Assembly (NCBI GenBank): GCA_963786495.1
Contig: CAWAZL010000002.1
Location: 1,364,001 to 1,428,000, forward strand
Direction: 5' to 3'
DNA from: JALZKA01 sp963786495
GTDB taxonomy: Bacteria > Actinomycetota > Thermoleophilia > Solirubrobacterales > 70-9
Length of the DNA: 64,000 bases
Shown: positions 51,906 to 61,711 of the stretch, one piece after another
Position numbering within the stretch: position 1 is the first letter of the stretch
Layout: each line of letters begins with the position of its first letter
Notes under the pieces: generated by a model
Told to the model about the DNA's origin: nothing
The model's input: only the letters and a program-made list of their open reading frames with translations
Databases searched by the model: none
Position numbers and translations under genes: made by a program

Positions 51906-52507
51906 TGGCCAGATCGGCTCCCGCCACCGACCGTCGCCGCCAGATCCTGGACGCCGCCATCCGCGTCTTCGCGCGCGAGGGCTACCACTCGTGCCGCGTC
52001 TCCGACATCGCCGACGAGGCGGGCGTTGCCTACGGGCTCGTCTATCACTACTTCCGCTCGAAGGACGAGGTGATGAACGAGCTCTTCACCGAGCGGTGGT
52101 CGCTGCTCCTGGCCGCGATCGACGAGGTGGACCGCGGCGACGGATCGGGCCGCGAGAAGCTCGATGCGGTCGCGCGCTTCATCATCGACTCGTACCGCCA
52201 CGACCCCGAGCTGATGCAGGTCATCATCGTCGAGGTCACGCGGGCGGCGAACTCGTTCGGGCGTACCCACCTGCCCGAGATCAACAAGGCATACGAGGCG
52301 ATCGAAAAGATCATCACCGACGCCCAGAAGGCCGGCACCTTCCGCGAGGAGGTCGATCCGCGCCTGGCCTCGATGTTCTTCTACGGGGGGATCGAGCAGC
52401 TTCTCTCGGGCTGGGTCTTCGAGCTGATCCCGGCCGGAGACGGCGATTTCGACAGCGCGCGGGAGACGCTTGTCGACTCGATGTGCGGCGGACTCGAGGC
52501 CCGCTAG
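51905..52507 (+). CDS. TetR/AcrR-family transcriptional regulator
   Basis: 200 residues. N-terminal HTH (RRQILDAAIRVFAREGYHSC, then VSDIADEAGVAYGLVYHYF and RSKDEVMNELF), followed by a ligand-binding C-terminal domain ending FYGGIEQLLSGWVFEL. This form, with HYF-RSK and a late GIEQLL block, is common among acyl-CoA- or fatty-acid-responsive TetRs. It probably binds the palindrome at 51016-51031 and controls the nitrilase-TetR operon and the divergent epimerase. Confidence 0.93.
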   Translation: MARSAPATDRRRQILDAAIRVFAREGYHSCRVSDIADEAGVAYGLVYHYFRSKDEVMNELFTERWSLLLAAIDEVDRGDGSGREKLDAVARFIIDSYRHDPELMQVIIVEVTRAANSFGRTHLPEINKAYEAIEKIITDAQKAGTFREEVDPRLASMFFYGGIEQLLSGWVFELIPAGDGDFDSARETLVDSMCGGLEAR

Positions 52508-52565
52508 GCCCAAAGGATCGGTCGGGCTGCTTTACTCCCGCCCGAACCGGGAAAGGGAAGCTCCA

Positions 52566-52700
52566 ATGGACAACGACATCGTCAAGAGACTCGCGTGGAC
52601 CGGCCTCGTCGCCGCGTTTGGCGCGCTTGCGAGCATCGCCGCCGCGCGAGTCGCGGCAGAGGTCTACCGGCGCATCTTCGACGAGGACCCGCCCGAGTGA
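52566..52700 (+). CDS. small membrane protein, 44 residues
   Basis: MDNDIVKRLAWTGLVAAFGA then a membrane helix continuing to AARVAAEVYRRIFDEDPPE. It has a good ribosome site (GGGAAAGGGAAG) and its TGA overlaps the GTG of the Holin-X gene (GTGA). This trio of a tiny single-helix protein, a Holin-X protein and a DUF3618 protein is a recurrent actinobacterial envelope set. Function unknown. Confidence 0.75.
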   Translation: MDNDIVKRLAWTGLVAAFGALASIAAARVAAEVYRRIFDEDPPE

Positions 52701-53125
52701 GCGACGCCCCCGGTTCAGGACCGCAGGACCCCCGTTCGGTGGCCGAGATGGCCATCGACGTCTCGGAGCGCGTCTCCTATCTCGTCCGCGAAGAGGTCGA
52801 GCTCGCCAAGGCCGAGGTCACGGAGAAGGTCACGAGCCTCGTCAAGGGCTCGGTGGTCGGCATTGCCGCCGGCATCTTCGTCCTCCTCGGCCTCGCGATG
52901 TTCATGCATGCGTTCGCTTGGCTCCTGAATGACCTGTTCTTCGAAAACAACGTCTGGCTCGGCTTCCTGCTGGAGGCCGTCATGTGGTTCATCGTCGCCG
53001 CGATCGCCGGCCTCGTCGCTTATCGCTCCATGAAGGCCGGCGCTCCCCCGGTGCCCGCGATGGCGATCGAAGAGGGCAAAGAGATCAGGGAAGCACTCCA
53101 GGCAGGGAGCGATCAGAATGGCTGA
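52697..53125 (+). CDS. putative Actinobacterial Holin-X family membrane protein (PF07332-like)
   Basis: 142 residues from GTG 52697. An amphipathic N-terminal stretch (VSYLVREEVELAKAEVTEKV) is followed by two membrane helices (VVGIAAGIFVLLGLAMFMHAF; LLEAVMWFIVAAIAGLVAY region). The EELELAKAE motif and helix pair are typical of the Holin-X/YqjE-like family. Despite the name, no lysin or phage gene is near, so it is more likely a housekeeping envelope protein. Overlaps both neighbours. Confidence 0.85.
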   Translation: MSDAPGSGPQDPRSVAEMAIDVSERVSYLVREEVELAKAEVTEKVTSLVKGSVVGIAAGIFVLLGLAMFMHAFAWLLNDLFFENNVWLGFLLEAVMWFIVAAIAGLVAYRSMKAGAPPVPAMAIEEGKEIREALQAGSDQNG

Positions 53126-53390
53126 CGAACTCGTCCCACGCCCGCCTGCCGGCGTCGAGCGCACCCAGCGCCCGCGCCCGGCGCCCGGCGCCCGGACAGC
53201 TCACGAGATCCGAAACGACATCGTGCGCGAGCGCGAGGAGCTCGGCAAGTCCGTCGAAGCCCTGCGCGGCCGTGTTGGCGAGCTGACGGACTGGCGCCGC
53301 CAGGTCCGCGAGCACAAGCGTGAGCTGGCCATCGGCGCCGCCGTGGTCGGCTTTGCCGTCGGCGGCTTCCTGGCGCTGCGCCGGCGCTAG
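53118..53390 (+). CDS. DUF3618 membrane-associated protein
   Basis: 90 residues. The DUF3618 segment is THEIRNDIVREREELGKSVE-like (HEIRNDIVREREELG, VEALRGRV), followed by a single membrane helix near the C-terminus (LAIGAAVVGFAVGGFLAL) and RRR. Third gene of the small envelope trio; overlaps the Holin-X gene by 8 bp and the convergent DegV gene by 4 bp. Function unknown; the family usually accompanies Holin-X/YqjE-like proteins. Confidence 0.85.
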   Translation: MADELVPRPPAGVERTQRPRPAPGARTAHEIRNDIVREREELGKSVEALRGRVGELTDWRRQVREHKRELAIGAAVVGFAVGGFLALRRR

Positions 53391-54277
53391 CCCAAAAGTT
53401 TCGCGTCGACGCCGCCCACGCCCAAGAGCCCTGGGCCGATGTGCGCGCCGATGACCGGGCCGATCTCTGAGACGAAGACGGGGTCCGAGCCGAAGATCTG
53501 GCGGCACTCGTCCACAAGGTGGCGGGCGGTCTCGTGGTCGTGGATGTGCTGGACGACCCACGCGGTCGCGCCGGACTCATAGCGCTCGCGGCCGAACTCG
53601 ACCATGCGCTCGAACGCACGCCGCCGGGTGCGGACGCGCTCGACCGGTGTGATCTCTTCCTCGAGCGTGAGGATCGGCTTGATCTGGAGTGCGGAGCCCA
53701 TCCAGGCCTGGGCCGCGCCGATGCGCCCACCCTTACGCAGGTACTCGAGGGTGTCGATTGCGAACCACATCTTGAGGCCGTCGCGGCAACGGTCGCCCGC
53801 GGCCAGCGCTTCCGCACCGCTTGCGCCCGCATTGGCCGCGCGCGCGGCCGCGATCGCGACGAAGCTCGCGCCTCCGCAGGCCGAGCGGGAGTCGTAAACG
53901 TGGATGCGCTCGCCGCCCTTGCCCTCGTCGATCAGGGCCTGGCGGGCGAGGTTGGCCGACTCGTATGTGCCAGAGATCCCGGCCGAGAGGTGGATCGAAA
54001 CGATCTCGCCGCCGTTCGCAAGCAGGGGCTCGTAGACGGCGGTGAAGTCGCCGACGGAAGGCTGTGAGGTTGTTGCCCCGCCCGAGCTCTTGCTGAGGCG
54101 CTCGTAGAAGTCGTCGTACTCGGCAGCGTCGATCTCTGACTCGCGCTTTTGGACGCCGTCGAGCGTCACGTAGAGGCTGATGCGGTGGATCCCGAGGTCC
54201 GCGATCATCTCGTCGGGCAGATAGGCGGTCGTATCGACGACCACGGAGGTCTTGGCGTCGGCTGTAGAGGCATTCAT
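53387..54277 (-). CDS. DegV family fatty-acid-binding protein
   Basis: 296 residues with the DegV pattern: SVVVDTTAYLPDEMIADLGI, ATTSQPSVGDF, IHLSAGISGTYESANLA and LKMWFAIDTLEYLRKGGRIG. In Firmicutes, DegV/FakB proteins bind a fatty acid and present it to a FakA kinase. No fakA is in the window, so the partner is unproven. The TSQPS serine and the sequence near HIHDHET match the lipid-carboxylate site region. Confidence 0.92.
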   Translation of the reverse strand: MNASTADAKTSVVVDTTAYLPDEMIADLGIHRISLYVTLDGVQKRESEIDAAEYDDFYERLSKSSGGATTSQPSVGDFTAVYEPLLANGGEIVSIHLSAGISGTYESANLARQALIDEGKGGERIHVYDSRSACGGASFVAIAAARAANAGASGAEALAAGDRCRDGLKMWFAIDTLEYLRKGGRIGAAQAWMGSALQIKPILTLEEEITPVERVRTRRRAFERMVEFGRERYESGATAWVVQHIHDHETARHLVDECRQIFGSDPVFVSEIGPVIGAHIGPGLLGVGGVDAKLLG

Positions 54278-54312
54278 GCCGGCATCGGTCTATCAGGTCA
54301 GGTAGTTCGATC

Positions 54313-54373
54313 GGGGTCAGACCCCAAGAATCCGAGCTGTATGCGACAGGCCGAAACATTGGGGTCTGAGCCC
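54313..54373. repeat. Bi-palindromic REP-like element (copy 1, intergenic)
   Basis: Two 13-bp palindromes, GGGGTCAGACCCC (54313-54325) and GGGGTCTGAGCCC (54361-54373, one mismatch), face each other across 35 bp, and the flanking AA/TT extends the inverted symmetry. It lies between the divergent DegV and epimerase genes. The same design recurs at 57707-57773, so it is a mobile or REP-type repeat rather than a gene-specific operator. Confidence 0.7.
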
Positions 54374-54392
54374 GAACAAATACCCTGGCCCA

Positions 54393-55379
54393 ATGGGGAA
54401 GACCCTGGTCACGGGAGCCACCGGATTCATCGGCTCGCACGTTGTGCGCGCGCTCGCAAAGCGGGGCGACGACCTTCGCCTGCTCACGCGCCGCAAAAGC
54501 AGGATCGACCTGCTCTCTGATCTCGATTTCGAGCGCGCCATCGGCGACGTCACGGACCGCCGCGCCGTTCGGCGCGCGATGGCGGGTATCGAGCGCGTCT
54601 TTCATGTCGCCGGGCGCACTTCGCTGCGCAGCGAGGATCGCGACGCCGTCTGGGACACGAACGTGCGGGGGACCCGCATCGTCCTGGAGTCAGCGCTCGA
54701 GGCCGACGTAGAGCGCGTCGTCCTGACTTCCTCGGTGGCCGCGGTCGGGGTCGGCAAGAAGCCAAAGCCTGTCGATGAGACGGCGACCTTCGACATCGGC
54801 CACCTGGGGATCACCTACGTCAACTCGAAACACGAGGCCGAGGTCGAGGCGCTCCGGCTCGCGGCGCGCGGCCTGCCCGTGACGATCGTGAACCCGTCCT
54901 TCGTACTTGGCCCCGATGCGCCTCGCGGAAGCTCGATGGAGCTGGTCAGGCGCTTCATCCAGAAGAAGATCCCGGCGTACGTCGACGGCGGGTTGAACAT
55001 CGTCGACGTCCGCGACGTGGCCAAGGGGCACCTGCTCGCGGACAAGAAGGGGGAGGTCGGCGAGCGCTACATCCTCTCCGGCCGGAACTTCACGCTCGAC
55101 CGCCTTTTCGCGGACCTGGCCCGAATCTCCGGCGTCGACTCGCCCCGGCTGAAGCTTCCGGGCTCAGCTCTCCTCGGGATGCTCCAAGCGGGAGATCGGC
55201 TGCCGCTTCCGGTGGCGATGCCGACGGCGCCGGACGAGGTCCGCTCGGCCATGCTTTGGTGGTGCTATCGCAACACGCGGGCGAAGTCGGTGCTGGGTTT
55301 CAAGGCCCGCCCTCACGAGGAAACGCTCAATGACGCTGTGAACTGGCAGCGCGCGCAGCTCGCGGGAGCGAGGACATGA
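54393..55379 (+). CDS. NAD-dependent epimerase/reductase (dihydroflavonol reductase-like)
   Basis: Extended SDR, 328 residues: KTLVTGATGFIGSHVVRAL, VFHVAGRTSLR, catalytic ITYVNSKHEAEVEAL and TIVNPSFVLGPDAPRGSS. The pattern resembles HpnA/dihydroflavonol-4-reductase-like enzymes. No hopanoid genes are nearby. It overlaps the next small thioredoxin-fold gene by 4 bp (ATGA). Confidence 0.88.
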   Translation: MGKTLVTGATGFIGSHVVRALAKRGDDLRLLTRRKSRIDLLSDLDFERAIGDVTDRRAVRRAMAGIERVFHVAGRTSLRSEDRDAVWDTNVRGTRIVLESALEADVERVVLTSSVAAVGVGKKPKPVDETATFDIGHLGITYVNSKHEAEVEALRLAARGLPVTIVNPSFVLGPDAPRGSSMELVRRFIQKKIPAYVDGGLNIVDVRDVAKGHLLADKKGEVGERYILSGRNFTLDRLFADLARISGVDSPRLKLPGSALLGMLQAGDRLPLPVAMPTAPDEVRSAMLWWCYRNTRAKSVLGFKARPHEETLNDAVNWQRAQLAGART

Positions 55380-55660
55380 GCGAGAAGAAGACGGAGATCG
55401 TGCTCTACCGCTGCCCGACCCCCACGAACTTCCTGTGTCCGTGCGGCGCCGCCGCGCGCAAGCTCAAGCGCGCGGGGGTCGAATACCGCACCGAGCGCGT
55501 GCCCTACAGCCGCAAGTCCCGGCCGGAGATCGAGGAGCTCACGGGACAGCGCCGCGTCCCCGTCCTGGTGGATTCCAAGGAGATCGTCCACGACTCTAAG
55601 CGGATCATCGAGTACCTCGACTGGAAACGCGCTCAGCCGGGCAAATCGGCGCGCTCTTGA
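55376..55660 (+). CDS. glutathione S-transferase N-terminal / glutaredoxin-like protein
   Basis: 94-residue thioredoxin-fold domain: VLYRCPTPTNFLCPCGAAAR, TERVPYSRKSRPEIEELTGQ, RVPVLVDSKEIVHDSKRIIE. It has the cis-proline VPVLV and the GST N-domain SKRIIEYL helix but no C-terminal GST domain, and its CPC differs from the classical CPYC. It may be a stand-alone redox protein or disulfide partner. Coupled to the upstream reductase gene. Confidence 0.82.
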   Translation: MSEKKTEIVLYRCPTPTNFLCPCGAAARKLKRAGVEYRTERVPYSRKSRPEIEELTGQRRVPVLVDSKEIVHDSKRIIEYLDWKRAQPGKSARS

Positions 55661-55696
55661 GAGCTCGCCCGCTGCAGGGCTATACAATATGAAGCG

Positions 55697-56071
55697 ATGG
55701 ATACCCCTGAAGCAGCAGTAACGATCACCGACTCGGCGCTCGCGAAGCTCCGCGAGCTCACGGTGTCGAACGACAACGCTGAAGAGCAGGCGCTTCGCGT
55801 CGCCGTGCGCGGCGGCGGCTGCTCGGGCTTCCAATACTCGCTCGCCCTGGACAAGAAGAAGGACGACGATCACGTCTTCGAGCAGGAAGGCATCTCCGTC
55901 CTGGTCGACAAGGTTTCGATGCAGTTCGTCTTCGGCTCCGAGGTGGACTACGTCGACGGGCTCCAGGGCGCCGGCTTCACGGTGAACAACCCGAACGTCG
56001 TCGCGGCCTGTGGCTGCGGCTCCTCGTTCCAAGTACGCGAAGACGCGCCCGGCGCGGCCGCGCCCGCTTAG
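55697..56071 (+). CDS. erpA: Fe-S cluster assembly A-type carrier (IscA/ErpA)
   Basis: 124 residues with the three cluster-binding cysteines: GGGCSGFQYSLAL and the C-terminal ACGCGSSF pair. Carries [2Fe-2S]/[4Fe-4S] clusters to target enzymes. The start lies just after a TATACAATATG-like AT-rich stretch (55682-55692), which gives a usable -10. The nearby CGFS glutaredoxin, BolA and HemQ genes (58.8-61.7 kb) and Fe-S enzymes such as BioB fit a role in cluster supply. Confidence 0.93.
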   Translation: MDTPEAAVTITDSALAKLRELTVSNDNAEEQALRVAVRGGGCSGFQYSLALDKKKDDDHVFEQEGISVLVDKVSMQFVFGSEVDYVDGLQGAGFTVNNPNVVAACGCGSSFQVREDAPGAAAPA

Positions 56072-56092
56072 GCCCCCGGACCGCCTCGCCGC

Positions 56093-58004
<1,912 letters not shown>

Positions 58005-58012
<8 letters not shown>

Positions 58013-58818
58013 CTCCGATCAGGAGCGCCAGTTGCCGCGACTGCGCAATCAGCGTCCCGTCGGGGGCCCAGAGCTCGCCGTCCTCGTCGAAGAAGCCCTC
58101 GCGCACCATCCGGTTGCGGAAGCGGCCGAGCAGTAGCTGGTCCGGCAGCGGCAGCCCGACGCGGAAGTGGACGGTCAGATCGATCGTCGGCGCGGCGGCG
58201 AACTCGGTAAGCCGTGGCCACGGCGCCGGGAACCATGCATCGGCGAGCACCGCCAACGAAAGTGCGTCAAGCGGGCGCTCCTCGATCAAGCCCATCCAAC
58301 CTCCGACCTCGCCGCTCGAACCGCCCGAGAACGGCGTATCGCCGAAGCGCGGCTGCATGGTGATCCGCTGTGCGAAGTCCGGCGGCGGAGCGCCCTTCCG
58401 GGGTCCGACGCTCAATGGTTCGCGCCCCTCGGGTGGCTCGACCTCGGGCATGCGCTCGGTGTCCTCGAGGGTCGGGGCCTCCCACGGCGGCGAGTAGGCG
58501 CCAAGCGCGAGGCCGACGAGCTTGTCTCCCTGCAAGAGCCTTCCGCTCACGGTGGTGAGCGAGCGGCCGGCACGCTCGACCATGGCTTCGACTCTCACCG
58601 GCCCGAGCATCGGGGGGCCGCATGAAGTGCATCGTCGCCGAGCGAGCCGTGCGGGCAGGATCGCCGATCGCGAGTTCGAAGCCGCGCATCACGATCGCCA
58701 TCACGTATCCGCCCAGCGGGCCTCGGGGCGTTGCCCATCCATCCGCTATCGCGCCGTCCCACGTGTCCTCACCCGCAGGGGTGAGCGCGGTCGCCTCGTC
58801 GAATGCGTAATCGCTCAT
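58005..58818 (-). CDS. acyl-CoA thioesterase family protein (one frameshift)
   Basis: Double-hotdog thioesterase (TesB/4HBT_3-like). From ATG 58818 it reads MSDYAFDEATALTPAGEDTW, with GWATPRGPLGGYVMAIVMRG as the first hotdog's central-helix region. The frame breaks in a G6 run at 58612-58617; removing one base turns the break into HFMRPPMLGPVRVEAMVERA. The second hotdog is intact (WMGLIEERPLDALSLAVLAD; TIDLTVHFRVGLP). About 270 residues after repair. Its end overlaps the convergent ABC-F stop by 8 bp. Hydrolyses acyl-CoA; chain preference unknown. Confidence 0.85.
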
Positions 58819-58869
58819 CGGGCGCGGCACGATATGTGCAACGCGAGCGGTTGTGTGTGACGGAGCGCT

Positions 58870-59271
58870 CTAGCCGAGCTGCATCGGCGGGCTCGTCTGC
58901 GAGCCGCCGGGAAGGATGCGCTCCGTCTCAGGGATCTCGGCGCCTGAGTCCTCGACGCCAAGCAGCTCGGCAAGCTCACCCGAGTCGAGCATCTCCTCGA
59001 CGATGTCGCAGCCTCCGACCAACTGGCCCTTGGCGTAGAGCTGGGGGAAGGTCGGCCAATCGGAAATCTCCTGGGTCACCTCGCGAAGCGGCTGCAGGGC
59101 GGGAAGCACGTCGATCGCGCCGTACTCGACCTCGAGCGCCTCGAGCACTTGGACGACCCGCGCCGAGAAGCCGCACCGCGGCGCCTCTGGAGTGCCCTTC
59201 ATGAAGAGCAGGACTGGGTTATCGGCCAGGATCTGCTCGACCTGGGCCTTGAGCTCTGGATCAGCAGCCAT
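58870..59271 (-). CDS. grxD: monothiol glutaredoxin (Grx4/GrxD, CGFS type)
   Basis: 133 residues. The active site is RCGFS, the hallmark of monothiol glutaredoxins that bind a [2Fe-2S] cluster with glutathione or a substitute thiol. WPTFPQLYAKGQLVGGCDIV carries the cis-Pro and GG glutathione-site residues. The C-terminal tail (AEIPETERILPGG) is an extension of about 25 residues. It lies 30 bp after bolA on the same strand; Grx-BolA heterodimers are a known Fe-S trafficking pair. Confidence 0.94.
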   Translation of the reverse strand: MAADPELKAQVEQILADNPVLLFMKGTPEAPRCGFSARVVQVLEALEVEYGAIDVLPALQPLREVTQEISDWPTFPQLYAKGQLVGGCDIVEEMLDSGELAELLGVEDSGAEIPETERILPGGSQTSPPMQLG

Positions 59272-59301
59272 GGATTGAGAGTACCGAAGGCGCCTGAGCC
59301 C

Positions 59302-59535
59302 TCAGCCGGGCACCGACGTCTGAATGGAAAGCGCGTGGATCGAGCCGTCGTCGAAGCGCGAGCGCACCGCGGCGCGCACGAGCCGGTGCTGGTCGATCCG
59401 GCTCAGCCCCTCGAACTCGGCCGAGCTCACGATCGCGCGCAGGTGATCGCCGCCGCCCTCGTCAAGAACCTGGACCTCGGCGCCAGGAAGCGCCGCGCGG
59501 ATCATCTCTTCGAGCTCTGTGAGGTCTGCTGCCAT
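59302..59535 (-). CDS. bolA: BolA family protein
   Basis: 77 residues, starting MAADLTELEEMIRAALPGAE; the family signature VSSAEFEGLSRIDQHRLVRA contains the conserved RxxxHR-type histidine, and the end reads IHALSIQTSVPG. Works with CGFS glutaredoxins in Fe-S cluster handling. Its ATG overlaps a TGA (TGATG at 59537-59533) that is the likely true stop of the upstream FprA-type gene, so the two are coupled. Confidence 0.93.
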   Translation of the reverse strand: MAADLTELEEMIRAALPGAEVQVLDEGGGDHLRAIVSSAEFEGLSRIDQHRLVRAAVRSRFDDGSIHALSIQTSVPG

Positions 59536-60955
59536 CAGGCCTTGGACCCCGTCTTCGCGGCTTTCGAGCATTTCCTCGACGCTGACGAACTTGATCCGAG
59601 GCCGGCCGTGCGGCTCGCCGCGACCGACCTCGGCCTCGTCGATCACCTGCCAGCCCCCGAAAGCTCACCGCGTCGGGCACCCGCTCGGCGACCATCTCAG
59701 CTGCCGCTTCGGCGGTCGCCTCGCCCGGCGGCTCATAAACGCGGCCTTCGGCGACGTCCTCGAGGATCGCCGTCACGGTGTCCAGCGCATCCTTCTTGTT
59801 CGTGCCGATCACGCCGCTGGGACCGCGCTTGATCCAGCCGACCACGTACTGGCCGGGCATCTGCTCGCCCGATCTCGGGGTCGGTCACCCGGCCGTTCTC
59901 GTTCGGGATGACGCCGCGGCGCTCGTCGAAAGGCAGCCCCTCGAGGCCCTCGCCCTTGTAGCCGATCGAGCGCAGGACCAGGCCGGTCTCGATCTCCTCG
60001 CGCTCGCCGGTGTCGACGGCGCGGACGGCACCGTCCTCGTCCCTTCTGAAGCTCGTTCTTGCCGACGACGATCGACTCGACCTTGCCGTCGCCTTTGATC
60101 TCGACGGGCGAGGCAAGGAAGCGCAGGACGATCCGCCGGCGCTTCCCTTCGGGCTCGCGCCCGGCGAAGTCCGTGAAGATGCTCGACGTTCCGCTTGTTC
60201 GTCGGCTCGGCATCGCCGGACTCGATCCACTCCTCGCTGTGGTCGTCGAGCGCGACGTCTTCCAGGTCGACGATGATGTCGGCGTCGAGCATCTCGCCCA
60301 GCTCGCGCACCTCCGGGTTGGTGAACGCCGCCTGCGCCGGCCCGCGCCGGCCGAGCACGACGATCTCCTCGACGCTCGGAGTCGGCGAGCACGTCGATCG
60401 CGTGGTCCGCGGTATCGGTCTCCTCGAGCTCCTCGCGGGTGAGGGCAAGCATGCGCGCGACGTCGGCCGCGACGTTGCCGTTGCCGATCACGACCACGCG
60501 CGTCGCGTGTCGAGGTCGAAGACGCGGTCGGCGAAGTCGGGGTGGGCGTTGTACCAGGCGACGAACTCGGTGGCAGCATGGCTGCCGGGCAATCCTCGCC
60601 GTCGATTCCGAGCGAGCGGTCGGTCGACGGTGCCGTAGGCGTAGATGACGGCGTGGTAGTGCTCGGCGAGGTCCGGCGAGCGACACGTCCTGGCCGATGT
60701 GAACGTTGCCGAAGAAGCGGAACCCGTCGCGCGCGGCGGTCTTCTCGTACACCCGGATGACGGACTTGATCTTCGGGTGGTCCGGCGCCACCCCCGCGCG
60801 CACGAGGCCGAAGGGGTCGGAAGGCGGTCGAACATGTCGACCTCGACCGAGACGTCCTCCTGCTTCAGGAGATGCTCGGCCGCGTAGAAGCCGGCGGGGC
60901 CGGAGCCGACGATCGCGACCCGGAAGGGGTTTTCTGCGGTGCCTGGCGGTGCCAT
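59535..60955 (-). CDS. fprA: ferredoxin/flavodoxin-NADP reductase, FprA/adrenodoxin-reductase type (many frameshifts)
   Basis: FAD/NADPH enzyme that passes electrons to ferredoxin. Pieces in three frames add up to one complete protein of about 470 residues: FRVAIVGSGPAGFYAAEHLL (FAD site), APDHPKIKSVIRVYE, HYHAVIYAYGT, TRVVVIGNGNVAADVARM (NADPH site), VVLGRRGPAQAAFTNPEVRE and MPGQYVVGWIKRGPSGVIGT. I count about eleven single-base insertions or deletions, for example near 60813, 60673, 60583, 60379, 60184, 60047, 59872, 59656 and 59548. Codons between them are well kept, so sequence error is likelier than decay. Coupled to bolA by TGATG. Confidence 0.8.
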
Positions 60956-60958
60956 CGG

Positions 60959-61661
60959 TCAGCTCGTGAGGCGCTGCGTGGGCCGAAGCGGCGGTGCCGT
61001 CAAGGGCGTCGAGCGCTCGCGCGACCGACATCGAGACGCAGGTGAAGATCGGCGTGTCGCGGAGCGTGTACGCGCTCGACTCGGACGCGCGCAGCTCCTG
61101 CACCAGGTCGAGGAATCGGTGCGGCTCGTCGGTCTCGAACGAGACGACGAACTCTTGGTCATCGATGCCGAACGAGTAGGCAGTGTTGATCGCGATGTCC
61201 GGGTAGGTCCGCCCGATCGCGATGTGGTCGGCCATGATCCGCCGGCGCTCCTCGAGCGGCAGCTGGTACCACTCGCGCTTCTTGTCGAGCGGATAGACGA
61301 ACAGATACTTGCGCTCGGACTGGCAGATCTCGGGCCGCGCGGCCGCATCCGAGTAGGGAGAGGGCTTCGTCATCGCCAGGTAGGAGTGGGGCGTGGTCAT
61401 CCACTTGGCTAGCCCGACTGCGCGAGCACGACGTGGAAGGTGTGGATGTCGTCGAGCACCGGGCTCTGCGACAGCAGCATCAGGTCGACGTCGCCGCGCG
61501 TGCCGACCGTCGAGTAGGCGCGGAGCGAGCGGTCTCTGCGAGAAGTCCTCGCAGGCAGCCAGGAACTCGGCCTTGTCGGCGCGCGCTAGATCCGCGTCGC
61601 GGCGCTGCCAGGCGGGATCCAGCTTGAAGAAGGTGAACTTCGCGAAAGTGCGCTCTGTCAC
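60959..61661 (-). CDS. hemQ: chlorite dismutase-family coproheme decarboxylase (HemQ; frameshifted)
   Basis: HemQ decarboxylates coproheme to heme b in Gram-positive heme synthesis. From GTG 61661 it reads MTERTFAKFTFFKLDPAWQR. The frame is lost near 61530 (extra base in AGACCGCTC) and regained near 61415 (missing G); between them the true frame reads LRAYSTVGTRGDVDLMLLSQ. The rest is typical: KKREWYQLPLEERRRIMADH with the proximal-His region, IGRTYPDIAINTAYSFGIDD. The last residues and stop are uncertain; TGA at 60961-60959 just before the fprA ATG is assumed. An ATG at 61709 would crowd the divergent gene start at 61712. Confidence 0.82.
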
Positions 61662-61711
61662 GGGATCAAGGCTAGCCGCACTCGGACCCTGCGATACCTT
61701 CGCAGCCATCC

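Noticed and set aside
52697..53125. Phage holin, hence a prophage remnant
   Set aside because: The family name is historical; there is no endolysin, capsid, integrase or attachment site near, and neighbours are chromosomal envelope genes.
59733..61709. A single 658-residue protein made of HemQ and reductase parts
   Set aside because: The long frame exists only because indels keep joining frames; motifs show two separate genes with a start codon at 60955.
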